A stretch of 64,000 nt of DNA, from positions 1-64,000 of the forward strand of contig NZ_JAAHGH010000029.1 in the NCBI RefSeq assembly GCF_010672525.1, read 5' to 3'. Source of the stretch: Okeania sp. SIO2B3. Its GTDB lineage: Bacteria; Cyanobacteriota; Cyanobacteriia; Cyanobacteriales; Microcoleaceae. Position 1 is the stretch's first letter. The number at the start of each line of letters is the position of its first letter. A model generated the notes under the pieces. The model saw only the letters and a list, made by a program, of their open reading frames with translations. It was not told the origin of the DNA and ran no database searches. Shown one piece after another: positions 35,976 to 45,200 of the stretch. The translations under genes were made by a program, and so were the position numbers.

Positions 35976-36280
35976 GGAGTTTAGCTCTGTGAATATAGGG
36001 ATAATTAGATTATGTCAAATTTATGAGGAAATAGCAGATAACTTTTAAGTATTACCTATTTCACTCCTGACAAACGAAATTAATTTTGATATCTTAATTG
36101 TATTAACTGAATATTTATATATAGGGTTTAGCTATAGTTTATGATCTTGGCAATGGTTCAGAAGCATAACTAAGGCTATGTGAAAGTAAGTCATTTTTGC
36201 TCAATCATTTTTTTATCTTGAAAGAACTCGACATTTAATAGTTAATTTACTATATCACTCTAAAATTTTTAGGCATCAAA
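35976..36280. other. divergent promoter region
   Basis: 305 bp between two divergent genes with no repeats of the A-E families, so both promoters should be here. I can see AT-rich stretches (TTTATATATAGGG near 36114) but no confident -35/-10 pair. Confidence 0.35.
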
Positions 36281-38998
36281 ATGGGATTTCTTTTTTTTCA
36301 CTCAGCACAAACTGATAAGAATGCGAATTATTACAAAGGCAAGCTCTTTGAAGACCTTCTTGCTAAATATTTAGAAGCTACTGGTTACGATATTAAAACT
36401 AGAATAAAAAAAGAGGGACTAGAATATGATTTAGAAGGAATTCATCGAGTAAGTAGACATGAAGTAATTGGTGAAGCAAAAGCATTTAGTAAAAGAATAG
36501 AAGCTGAAAAGTTTAATGCTTTTTGTGGAAAGTTTATCCCTTTGTGGCTAGAAAATAAAAGTCGTCTTGGTCTTTTTATTTCTACAGAAACACTGACACC
36601 AGACGCTGAAAATTTTTATCAAGAAAAGTTAGTAAAACAAGAAATAAATGTCGAAGTATTTTCTGGGGAAGAATTACTTGAAAAAATTAGCCAAGAATTA
36701 AAATTACCAAATCCAGAATCCTTGAAAAAGCAGATTCAGTCTAGGAGTTTAAATCCTTTATCTTATCATCTGCTCACTACAGATCATGGTATATTTTTTG
36801 TATATATAATAGGATCATCTGAATCTGCTACTCCATCATCATTTGCTATTTTTCGAGATGATAGTAGTTGGCTTAACGATAAAAATTATCTTGACTTAGT
36901 TAAACAAAAAGTTCAAGAATTACAAGGTTTAGAACCAATTATAGGAGAGAAGTCATTCCATCATTCTACTATTAATCGGATAATAAAGCAGGGTTTAGAA
37001 GTAGGTAAAGGTTGGTTTGACTATAAAGCTCCTGCAGCTCCAGAATATTTTATTGGTAGACATGAATTAATTGAAAAGATAAAAAAGCATATTAGTTTAG
37101 GGGAAGAACCACAAAACACTTTGCAAGTCAAAAGTCGTTCTGGTGTAGGAAAAAGTTCTTTGCTCGCAAATCTAAATAGGTGTTTTAAAAAGGAAGGATA
37201 TTTGACAGAGTTACATGATGCAAGAGATGTAAAAAATACTTTTGACCTTTATTATTTGGTTCAAAGATTTACAAAATCAAAATGGCAAGCATCTGACCAC
37301 AAAGGGATTGAAAAACAACTACAAGAGTTAAGAAATAGACTCAAGAAAAATCAACGTGGGATTTTTATGGTCGATCAGTTTGAATCAATGTTTAATAATG
37401 ATGAATTATTTAATAGCTATGAAAGTTTAATTTCTATTTTTAATGATTTCAAACCAAAGCTTTTTATTGTGATAGGACGGAAAGATGACTTACTAACTTA
37501 CCATGATAATAAAATATCTCTTGATAAAATCAACCAACTTTCTAAAATTTATCCGCTGCATGACTTTTCTGTAGTAGAGGCAAAAGAACTAATAAATAAA
37601 ATTAATGAAACATCAATCAAAAAAATTAACAATGAGGTGAAGTCATTTATATATGAATTTTCTAGTGGCTTTCCTTGGTTAATTAAGCGAACTATAACTC
37701 ATTTAATTTCCTATTATAAAAAACATCAACAAATCCAAGGAGACTTATTTGATACTGGTCTAGGTTTAAAAGAGCTTTTTGATGAAGAACTAGAAGAATT
37801 GAATCAATTAGAAAAAGGTTTTCTTTTCAGAATAGCACCTAAACTACCTGCAACTGCTTCTGAGCTTCATAAAGAATATGACGAAGATCCATTACTACCA
37901 AATATTCTTTATAAATTAACAAAAAGTAAAATATTAAGATTGTCTGGAGATACATACGATACATATAATGATGTCTTCAAAGAGTATCTAGGCGGAAAGC
38001 TACCAAAAATTTATGAAGCATTTACATACCGTCTTCACCCAAAAGGAGTTCTTGATTTTTTCTATAATTTAATTCAAAGTCATAAGGCTCAGTATAGCGA
38101 ATTACGTTTTTCAAATGAGCAAATTAAAGACTTCTACTTAAAACAAAAACCTCAAGGTAATAATCACACCGTTAATCATCTTAAATACGATTTAAAACAT
38201 ATAGGTTTGCTGGAACAAGATGGTGATGAATTAGTAATTTATCATAGTATTATCGATATTTATCAGCGTGGTGAATTAGGTCAGTATGTGCAACATAAGT
38301 TAAAAAATAATGCTCTTATTAAAGAGTTGTTAGATAAAGTTAAACAAGAAGGTGATTTTTCATATTCAAATTTACCAAAATACTTAAAAGATAAACTTAT
38401 TTTTAGAGAAGCTGGACAAGATACTTGGTCTTCTCATGCAAAAAATCTGAAAGCATGGTTAACAGATTTTATGATTTTGATAGAAGACAAAAAAAGCAAG
38501 AGATTTATTTTACCCACAGCCAGATATAGTAGTGAGGAAATCGCAGAACATTTAGCTAATATTGAGGAGATGTTTACTGATAGAAAAAACAATACCTCTC
38601 AAAGAGAAATTTTCCTACCTAAAGTCAATTGGGAATATATAGAAAAATTAGCTGAATATTTGTTAGAGGATAAACAAATACCTCAAAATAAAGAAGGTAA
38701 AAAATTGCAGCAAGCCAAAAATGACTTAACTGCTATATCTTTAGTAAATAGTCAAACTAATAAATTAAATTTTGACTCTATCGAAGAGCTTAAAAATAAA
38801 ATTAAAGGTACGTTAGAGAAAACTCCTTACAATCGAGTATGGAAAGCAGCAGTTAGAGGTGAAAAACCTATACAAGTTATGCGACATCTTCTAAAAAATA
38901 AATACAGTGATAGTACGGTAAAAAGTCGTTTAAGTGTAATGCTGAACTGGGGACAAAATCTAGAAATAATACCAAAAAAAAGATATCGTCATGGGTAA
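36281..38998 (+). CDS. Mrr-like nuclease/P-loop NTPase protein, probable defence gene
   Basis: This 905-aa protein combines an N-terminal restriction-endonuclease-like domain with an NTPase. Residues 15-135 have the PD-(D/E)xK pattern of Mrr/Cap4-type nucleases: GKLFEDLLAKYL (E24), EYDLEG (D50) and VIGEAKAF (E65-x-K67). After a linker comes EYFIGRHELIEKI (255-267), the usual entry to STAND-type NTPases, with Walker A SRSGVGKSSLL (K291) and Walker B GIFMVDQFESM (D365). Residues about 560-905 look helical, with winged-helix-like parts, and have a basic end (KRYRHG). The layout 'nuclease, STAND NTPase, C-terminal sensor' is that of several antiphage proteins such as the Avs type. No partner gene adjoins it. 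Confidence 0.7.
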   Translation: MGFLFFHSAQTDKNANYYKGKLFEDLLAKYLEATGYDIKTRIKKEGLEYDLEGIHRVSRHEVIGEAKAFSKRIEAEKFNAFCGKFIPLWLENKSRLGLFISTETLTPDAENFYQEKLVKQEINVEVFSGEELLEKISQELKLPNPESLKKQIQSRSLNPLSYHLLTTDHGIFFVYIIGSSESATPSSFAIFRDDSSWLNDKNYLDLVKQKVQELQGLEPIIGEKSFHHSTINRIIKQGLEVGKGWFDYKAPAAPEYFIGRHELIEKIKKHISLGEEPQNTLQVKSRSGVGKSSLLANLNRCFKKEGYLTELHDARDVKNTFDLYYLVQRFTKSKWQASDHKGIEKQLQELRNRLKKNQRGIFMVDQFESMFNNDELFNSYESLISIFNDFKPKLFIVIGRKDDLLTYHDNKISLDKINQLSKIYPLHDFSVVEAKELINKINETSIKKINNEVKSFIYEFSSGFPWLIKRTITHLISYYKKHQQIQGDLFDTGLGLKELFDEELEELNQLEKGFLFRIAPKLPATASELHKEYDEDPLLPNILYKLTKSKILRLSGDTYDTYNDVFKEYLGGKLPKIYEAFTYRLHPKGVLDFFYNLIQSHKAQYSELRFSNEQIKDFYLKQKPQGNNHTVNHLKYDLKHIGLLEQDGDELVIYHSIIDIYQRGELGQYVQHKLKNNALIKELLDKVKQEGDFSYSNLPKYLKDKLIFREAGQDTWSSHAKNLKAWLTDFMILIEDKKSKRFILPTARYSSEEIAEHLANIEEMFTDRKNNTSQREIFLPKVNWEYIEKLAEYLLEDKQIPQNKEGKKLQQAKNDLTAISLVNSQTNKLNFDSIEELKNKIKGTLEKTPYNRVWKAAVRGEKPIQVMRHLLKNKYSDSTVKSRLSVMLNWGQNLEIIPKKRYRHG

Positions 38999-39284
38999 AT
39001 TTACTTCAAAAGTTTTTTGAAGTTGATGGCTAGATTTCGATGATTATCAAGCGCTTTAGCCTGGGCGTTCGCCTGAAAAAGAAGATGATTTTAAACAATG
39101 CTATAATCACAACGATTACCAATAAATTAAACTACTATAAATTCAGATTTGAATAACCATTATCTCAATCTATATAATGATAGTTTAAAACTTTTAATCT
39201 ATCCGATTAACAGCAAGCGATGTAGCTAAAGCTAGGCTTCGCCAACGCTCAAACATCAACAAATTTAATATCTCTCAAAATCTC
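38999..39284. other. gap without visible features
   Basis: No gene, family repeat or terminator of strength is seen. A short GCTAAAGCTAGGCTTCGCCAA module stands near 39224-39244. Confidence 0.35.
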
Positions 39285-40481
39285 ATGGTTAAATCAAAAT
39301 CAATTTACCGAACCATCGCCCTAATACTAATTGCAATTTTTACCACAATTACATTAATATTAGCCTCTAATCAAATTAGCAAAACCACACAAAAAACAGA
39401 AATTCGTGGCGTTTGGATAACTAATATTGATAGTGATGTTTTATTTTCCAGTACAGCCACAAAATCAGCAATAAACCGTTTAGCAAAACTCAACTTCAAC
39501 ACACTATATCCCACCGTTTGGCAAGGCGGTTATACTCTATATCCTAGTCAAGTAGCACAACAAGTATTTGGTAAATCATTAGACCCAACTCCTGGTTTAC
39601 AAGGGCGAGACGTTTTACAAGAAATTATTACTGAAGCACATGAAAAAGGTTTAACAATTATTCCTTGGTTTGAATTTGGTTTCATGGCACCAGCAGATTC
39701 AGAATTAGCAAAATTACATCCTAATTGGTTAACTAAACGACTGGATGGAACTACTATTAAAATGGAAGGTGAATATCCCCGAGTTTGGCTTAATCCTTTT
39801 CATCCAGAAGTACAACAATTTATCTTAGATTTAATTATAGAAATTGTTACTAAATACGATATAGATGGGATTCAATTTGACGATCATTTTGGCTTACCAG
39901 CAGAATTTGGTTATGACGATTTTACAGTTAAATTATATGAAAAAGAACTTCCTGGTTTATCCCCTTCTGAAAATCATCAAGAAACTTTTTGGGTTCGTTG
40001 GCGAGCAGATAAAATTAATAACTTTATGGAGCGGGTTTCTGAAGAAATAAAAGCGATAAAACCAGACTGTATTATTTCTGTATCTCCTAATCCTTTCCAT
40101 TTTGCTTTACCTGCTTATTTGCAAGACTGGTTTACTTGGGAAAGAGAAAAATGGATTGATGAAATTGTTTTACAGGTTTATCGTCCAGACATTAAACGTT
40201 TTACTAAAGAATTAGAACGAACAGAAGTCGAATTAGCTAAAAATCATATTCCTTTTGCCATTGGAATTTTGACTGGTTTGAAAAATAATTCAACTCCTAT
40301 AACGACAATTGAAGAACAAGTAGAAGCTCTGCGGAAGAGAAATTTTGCCGGAGTATCATTCTTTTTCTATGAAAGTTTATGGAAGTGGGGAAAGGAGTCA
40401 GAAAATATCAGAAATGAAGCTTTGGAAAAAATATTTCAGGGAAAGATTTCAAGACCACATATCTCTAGTTCAAATAAATAA
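39285..40481 (+). CDS. GHL10-type glycoside hydrolase-like protein
   Basis: This 398-aa protein has an N-terminal hydrophobic segment (TIALILIAIFTTITLILASN, 10-29), a signal anchor or signal peptide. The core belongs to the GHL10/DUF187 (YngK-like) group: EIRGVWITNIDSDVLF, then NFNTLYPTVWQGGYTLYPS, then EAHEKGLTIIPWFEFGFMAP and GIQFDDHFGLPAEFG. These fit a TIM barrel with acidic residues at strand ends (D198, D199 region). The substrate is unknown; relatives are thought to act on cell-wall or extracellular polysaccharide, which fits an exported protein in a glycan-rich cyanobacterium. The length is normal for the family. Start ATG at 39285. Confidence 0.8.
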   Translation: MVKSKSIYRTIALILIAIFTTITLILASNQISKTTQKTEIRGVWITNIDSDVLFSSTATKSAINRLAKLNFNTLYPTVWQGGYTLYPSQVAQQVFGKSLDPTPGLQGRDVLQEIITEAHEKGLTIIPWFEFGFMAPADSELAKLHPNWLTKRLDGTTIKMEGEYPRVWLNPFHPEVQQFILDLIIEIVTKYDIDGIQFDDHFGLPAEFGYDDFTVKLYEKELPGLSPSENHQETFWVRWRADKINNFMERVSEEIKAIKPDCIISVSPNPFHFALPAYLQDWFTWEREKWIDEIVLQVYRPDIKRFTKELERTEVELAKNHIPFAIGILTGLKNNSTPITTIEEQVEALRKRNFAGVSFFFYESLWKWGKESENIRNEALEKIFQGKISRPHISSSNK

Positions 40482-40499
40482 GGAAAACCATGGAGGTCA

Positions 40500-41065
40500 T
40501 AAATTTTTCTCTTTCAAACTTTCTCCTAGACACAGAACTCAAGCAAACAAATTTTTTCCTCTCAGATAAATAGTAGAGGGGAAAGGTAGGAAATTTTTCT
40601 GACTAGGGGGAGGGAAGAGACTAGAAGTGGTAAATTTTTCCCTCTCCAGTAAATAGTAGAAGGGAAAAGTTAGAAATTTTTCTGACTAGGGGGAGGAAAG
40701 AGACTAGAAGTGGTAAATTTTTCCCTATCAGGTAAACACTAGAGCCGAAAAGATAGAAATTTTCTCTAACTTTATCCTAGACACAGAACTCCAGCAAGCA
40801 AATTTTTTCCTCTCAGATAAATAGTAGAGGGAAAAGGTAAGAAATTTTTCTGACTAGGGGGAGGGAAGAGACTAGAAGTGGTAAATTTTTCCCTCTCCAG
40901 TAAATAGTAGAAGGGAAAAGTTAGAAATTTTTCTGACTAGGGGGAGGAAAGAGACTAGAAGTGACAAATTTTTCCCTCTCCAGTAAATAGTAGAAGGGAA
41001 AAGGTAGGAAATTTTTCTGACTTGGGTGAGGAAAGAAACTAGAGGTGGCAAATTTTTTCATTGCG
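40500..41065. repeat. 83-bp tandem repeat field with ~250-bp higher-order unit
   Basis: About seven degenerate copies of an 83-bp unit follow each other. Each has GTGGTAAATTTTTCCCTCTC, AGTAAATAGTAGAAGGGAAA and AAATTTTTCTGACTAGGGGG. The unit at 40621 repeats at 40704 (period 83), and the whole block from about 40549 repeats at 40800 (period 251, three units). The array sits between convergent genes and has no coding frame. It may act as a termination or structural region. Confidence 0.75.
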
Positions 41066-41083
41066 ACAAACAACTAATATCTA

Positions 41084-41581
41084 TTAATTTAATACCCTAA
41101 TTTCATAAACTTTAAATCCTGCACCTCTAGGTAAAGGTCTGCCATCCATTCCCATTGGATAAGACTCATAAGCACTCTTCGGTTGATATGTTTTACTATC
41201 AACATATTCTCCTTTTGCTTCAACTTTTTTCCCGACATATTCGGCAAAACTTTCAAAAGCGATCGCCTCTGAAGCACGCATAATTATACTTTCTTCAGCA
41301 GAACGTTTTTCTATTTCTAAATCTCCCACATCTAAGACATAATAATTACTATCTCCTGCTATCCAAGATTCAGTGGTTTTACTCCAAGGTTTTTCAATAA
41401 CTGTACCTGTTAAATATATTAGAGAATTACTTTTTTGAACTTCCATAGTTATAGATGGAGTTTGAGATATTTGAGATTTAGTAAATAGATAACCGCTCAT
41501 AGCACTCACAACTCCCACAAATATTGATAATACTATCGAAAATATTCTCCAATTTGTCAAATTTACTTGTATCATTTCCAT
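41084..41581 (-). CDS. membrane-anchored protein of unknown function
   Basis: The 165-aa protein has an N-terminal hydrophobic helix (IFSIVLSIFVGVVSAMSGYL, 13-32), so it is probably anchored in the plasma membrane or exported. The rest has a beta-rich pattern with alternating hydrophobics: LIYLTGTVIEKPW, YYVLDVGDLEIEK, then GKKVEAKGEYVDSKTYQP. This recalls an OB-type barrel. The C terminus repeats the strand FKVYEIRVLN. I do not know the family. The start ATG at 41581 is also preceded by nothing better. It ends next to the 83-bp repeat field. Confidence 0.6.
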   Translation of the reverse strand: MEMIQVNLTNWRIFSIVLSIFVGVVSAMSGYLFTKSQISQTPSITMEVQKSNSLIYLTGTVIEKPWSKTTESWIAGDSNYYVLDVGDLEIEKRSAEESIIMRASEAIAFESFAEYVGKKVEAKGEYVDSKTYQPKSAYESYPMGMDGRPLPRGAGFKVYEIRVLN

Positions 41582-41875
41582 CTCTAATTTAAAAAATCAT
41601 TTAATTGCTATTACATTTAATCTACAGCGTTAGCCACAAAAATTCCGGGAGTTAAAGTGCGGATCATTTAGTCTAAGTATTAATAGATAATACAGCTTTG
41701 AAAAAAAAATGCTATAAAACAATACAGTTTAGTTAATATTTTTTTAAGTAAGGAACAAGGAAGGTAGATGAATCTATAGCTCAATACAGTTAACTTAAGG
41801 ATTTTTTCTGGTAGTTCTGTAATATTAAAAGCCATCCTAATTGTTCCATGCTTTATAGTTTTTTTCCTATATGAA

Positions 41876-42059
41876 GTAAGTATTCAGCTATTAGCGGTCA
41901 GCTTTTAGCTGTTTCATAGATAATGTATATACACTGCTAATGTCAAGGTCAGTTTTTTTCAAAACTTTATAATTATCCTTGAAATTTTTAATACTAATTC
42001 CTGCTCTCAAGGCAATGAATGAATAACTGATAGCTGATAGCTGACGGCTGAATGCTTAC
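41876..42059. repeat. family-B element upstream of cobN
   Basis: GTAAGTATTCAGCTATTAGC at the left and GCTGACGGCTGAATGCTTAC at the right are imperfect inverses. I do not see a clean 8-bp target duplication, so this copy is older than those at 7038 and 21524. It leaves about 200 bp before cobN. I looked for a cobalamin riboswitch there and found no B12-box. Confidence 0.65.
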
Positions 42060-42266
42060 TTATTAAGCTATAAAAAGTGTATCTCGATCGCACATGCTTA
42101 AAAAGAGATGTTCTAATTCATTGTAGACAGCTATCTCTATTATTTTTCCCTTTTTTTCAATATTTACTCCTTCTCTCCTAGATAACTAAATTTTTCTTCT
42201 TTCTTCCTTGGTATAAAAAATCAAGTTTATGGTAAAATTATTAGGTTTTTTAAACAAGACAAATAT

Positions 42267-45200
42267 ATGCACCGAATAGCAGCTACTCCTGGTGGTTGGA
42301 ACCCTCAAGCAGAAGGGGTAATTTTTATCGAACAAACTCCCGCACCAATAATATTTTTAACAGCAGCAGATACGGATATTCAAACTTTAGCAGCAGCAGT
42401 TAATAAGTTACCTTTTGATTTTCCACAACTGCGAGTTGCTAATTTACTTCACTTACAACAACAGTTAACTATTGATACTTATGCTGATGATATTTTATCC
42501 AAGGCAAAAGTAATTATTGTTCGACTTTTAGGGGGGCGCTCCTATTGGTCTTATGGTTTGGAAGTCTTGCTAGAAGTGATAGAAAAAGAAGGGGCAAAAC
42601 TAATAGTAATTCCTGGAGATGACCGTCCAGATCCAGATTTAATTAGTCATTCTAATGTTTCAATTTCTCTAGTTAATCAATTCTGGCAATATTTAATAGA
42701 AGGTGGGGTAGATAATTTTGTTAATGGTCTCAAGTTTATCGCTAATATTTGTCTGGGAAAAGATTATGATTTTGCCTTACCTATACCAGTGCCGCGAGTC
42801 GGAATTTATCCTTGGCAAAAAGAAGAGCAAACCACAAAAGCAAAAGTCGGAATATTATTCTATCGCGCTCATTATTTGTCTGGAAATGTTGCTCCTATAG
42901 ATGGTCTTTGCCAAGCTTTAATAGAAAAAAATTTAGAACCCGTACCAGTCTTTGTTTCTTCTCCTAGAGATGTAGAAGTACAGGGAGAAATATTGGAATA
43001 TTTTCAACCTGAAAATGCTGAAGCAATTCAATTATTGTTAAACACAACAAGTTTTGCTGTTTCTGTTGTGACTGAAGAAGGAAGAAGGAAAAAGTGGATG
43101 GGGACTCAAACCCCAACCAATTGTCAACACCGTATAGACGGCGGGGTATTAAACCCAAAAGAAAAAGATAATCAAGATTCAGAATTAGAAAATTTGTCTT
43201 TTCCTCCCTTGTTAAGAAATGGGAAAAATTTAGATATTCCAGTTTTACAAGTAATTTTTAGTGGTGGAAATTTTGAGCAGTGGGAAAGTCAATATCAAGG
43301 TCTTTCGCCACGGGATGTGGCAATGAATATTGCACTACCAGAAGTAGATGGAAATATTATTAGTCGGGCAATTTCTTTTAAGGCAGTTCAAACTTGGAAT
43401 TCCGGTCTAGAAACAGATGTAGTAAGTTATTTTCCGGTTCAAGATAGGATTGAATTTGTGTCAGAATTGGCTGCTAATTGGATTAAGTTACGACAAACTC
43501 CAGCATCTCAACGTCGCATCGCATTAATATTAGCAAATTATCCTAATCGTGACGGTCGTCTTGCTAATGGAGTAGGGTTAGATACCCCTGCTAGTTGTGT
43601 AGAAATTCTTCAAGCTTTACAACAAGCTGGTTATTATTTGGAAAATCTTCCTGAAACAGGTGATGAATTAATTAAACGTCTTACTTCTGGAGTAACAAAT
43701 GATTTAGAAAGTCGTGAATTACGTCCTATTTTCCAGTCTTTATCCTTAGCAGAATTTGAAACATATTTTGCTAGTTTGCCAGAAGTTGTACGAGAAAAAA
43801 TTATTCAGAGATGGGGAAGAAGCAATGACACAGATTTTGCCTCGGATGTACGGATTAATTCCACAAAAATTTCACCATCTTTTTCCCAAGATATTTCTGG
43901 CAATCTTTCTGAAATTCAGAAAGATATAGACACAGATTTTGCCACGGATGTAGGGATTAATTATACAAAAAATTCCTCATCTTTTCCTAAAGATGTTTAT
44001 AGTAATTTTGCAGAATTTGAGAAAGATAATGATGGAAATTTTCCCACAGTTACAGACACGAATTTTGCCAAAGATGTACGGATTGATTCTACGATAATTT
44101 CTTCATCTTTTTCCCAATATGTTTCTAGTGATTTTTCAGAGCTTGAGAAAGATAAAGAAACTGATAATTTTCCCATTCCAGGCATTCAGTTAGGAAATAT
44201 TTTTGTAGGTATTCAACCTTCGCGGGGTTACGATATTGACCCCAGTTTAAATTATCATGCTCCAGATTTAGAACCTACACCTAATTATTTAGCTTTCTAT
44301 TATTGGTTGAGAGAAAAATTTCAAATAGATGCAATTATTCATGTGGGAAAACATGGAAATTTAGAATGGTTGCCCGGTAAAAGTGTCGGTTTATCTCAAG
44401 AATGTTTTCCAGAAATAGCTCTTGGAGCTTTGCCACATTTTTATCCATTTATTGTTAACGATCCAGGGGAAGGTTCTCAAGCTAAACGGAGGTCGCAAGC
44501 TGTCATTATCGATCATTTAACTCCACCTATGACTCGTGCTGAAATTTATGGAGCTTTACAACAGTTAGAAACTTTAATTGATGAATATTATGAAGCACAA
44601 AATTTAGACCCATCTCGGTTATCTGTAATTCGAGAGCGGATAATTAATCTCATAGAAAAAGAAGGTTTAGATAAAGATTTATCATTTTTAGGAAAAGACT
44701 CAGAAAGCACAAATTTTGCCACGGATGTACGGATTAATTCTACTAATTTTTCAGAAATAGAAGATGTAACTTCCAACTTCTCTAGTTCCGAAAAAGACTC
44801 AGACTTCCTCTCGCCTTCTGAGCAAAATGAGCAGAAATTTTCTACAGAAATAGAAGATGTAACTTCCAACTTCTCTAGTTCCGAAAAAGACTCAGACTTC
44901 CTCTCGCCTTCTGAGCAAAATGAGCAGAAATTTTCTACAGAAATAGAAGATGTAACTTCCAACTTCTCTAGTTCCGAAAAAGACTCAGACTTCCTCTCGC
45001 CTTCTGAGCAAAATGAGCAGAAATTTTCTACAGAAACAGAAGGTGTCACTTTCGACTTCTCTAGTTCTGAAAAAGACTCAGACTTCCTCTCGCCTTCTGA
45101 GCAAAATCAGGAGAAATTTTCTACAGAAACAGAAGGTGTCACTTTCGACTTCTCTAGTTCTGAAAAAGACTCAAACTTCCTCTGGTATTCTGAGCAAAAT

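Noticed and set aside
40500-41065. CRISPR array, because of regular repeats
   Set aside because: The 83-bp units follow directly upon each other without unique spacers, and no cas genes are present; the Cas4-like gene at 22243 is unrelated in position and lacks catalytic residues.
42060-42266. Cobalamin riboswitch upstream of cobN
   Set aside because: I looked for the B12-box and the conserved core and did not find them; the stretch is AT-rich and a family-B element lies before it.
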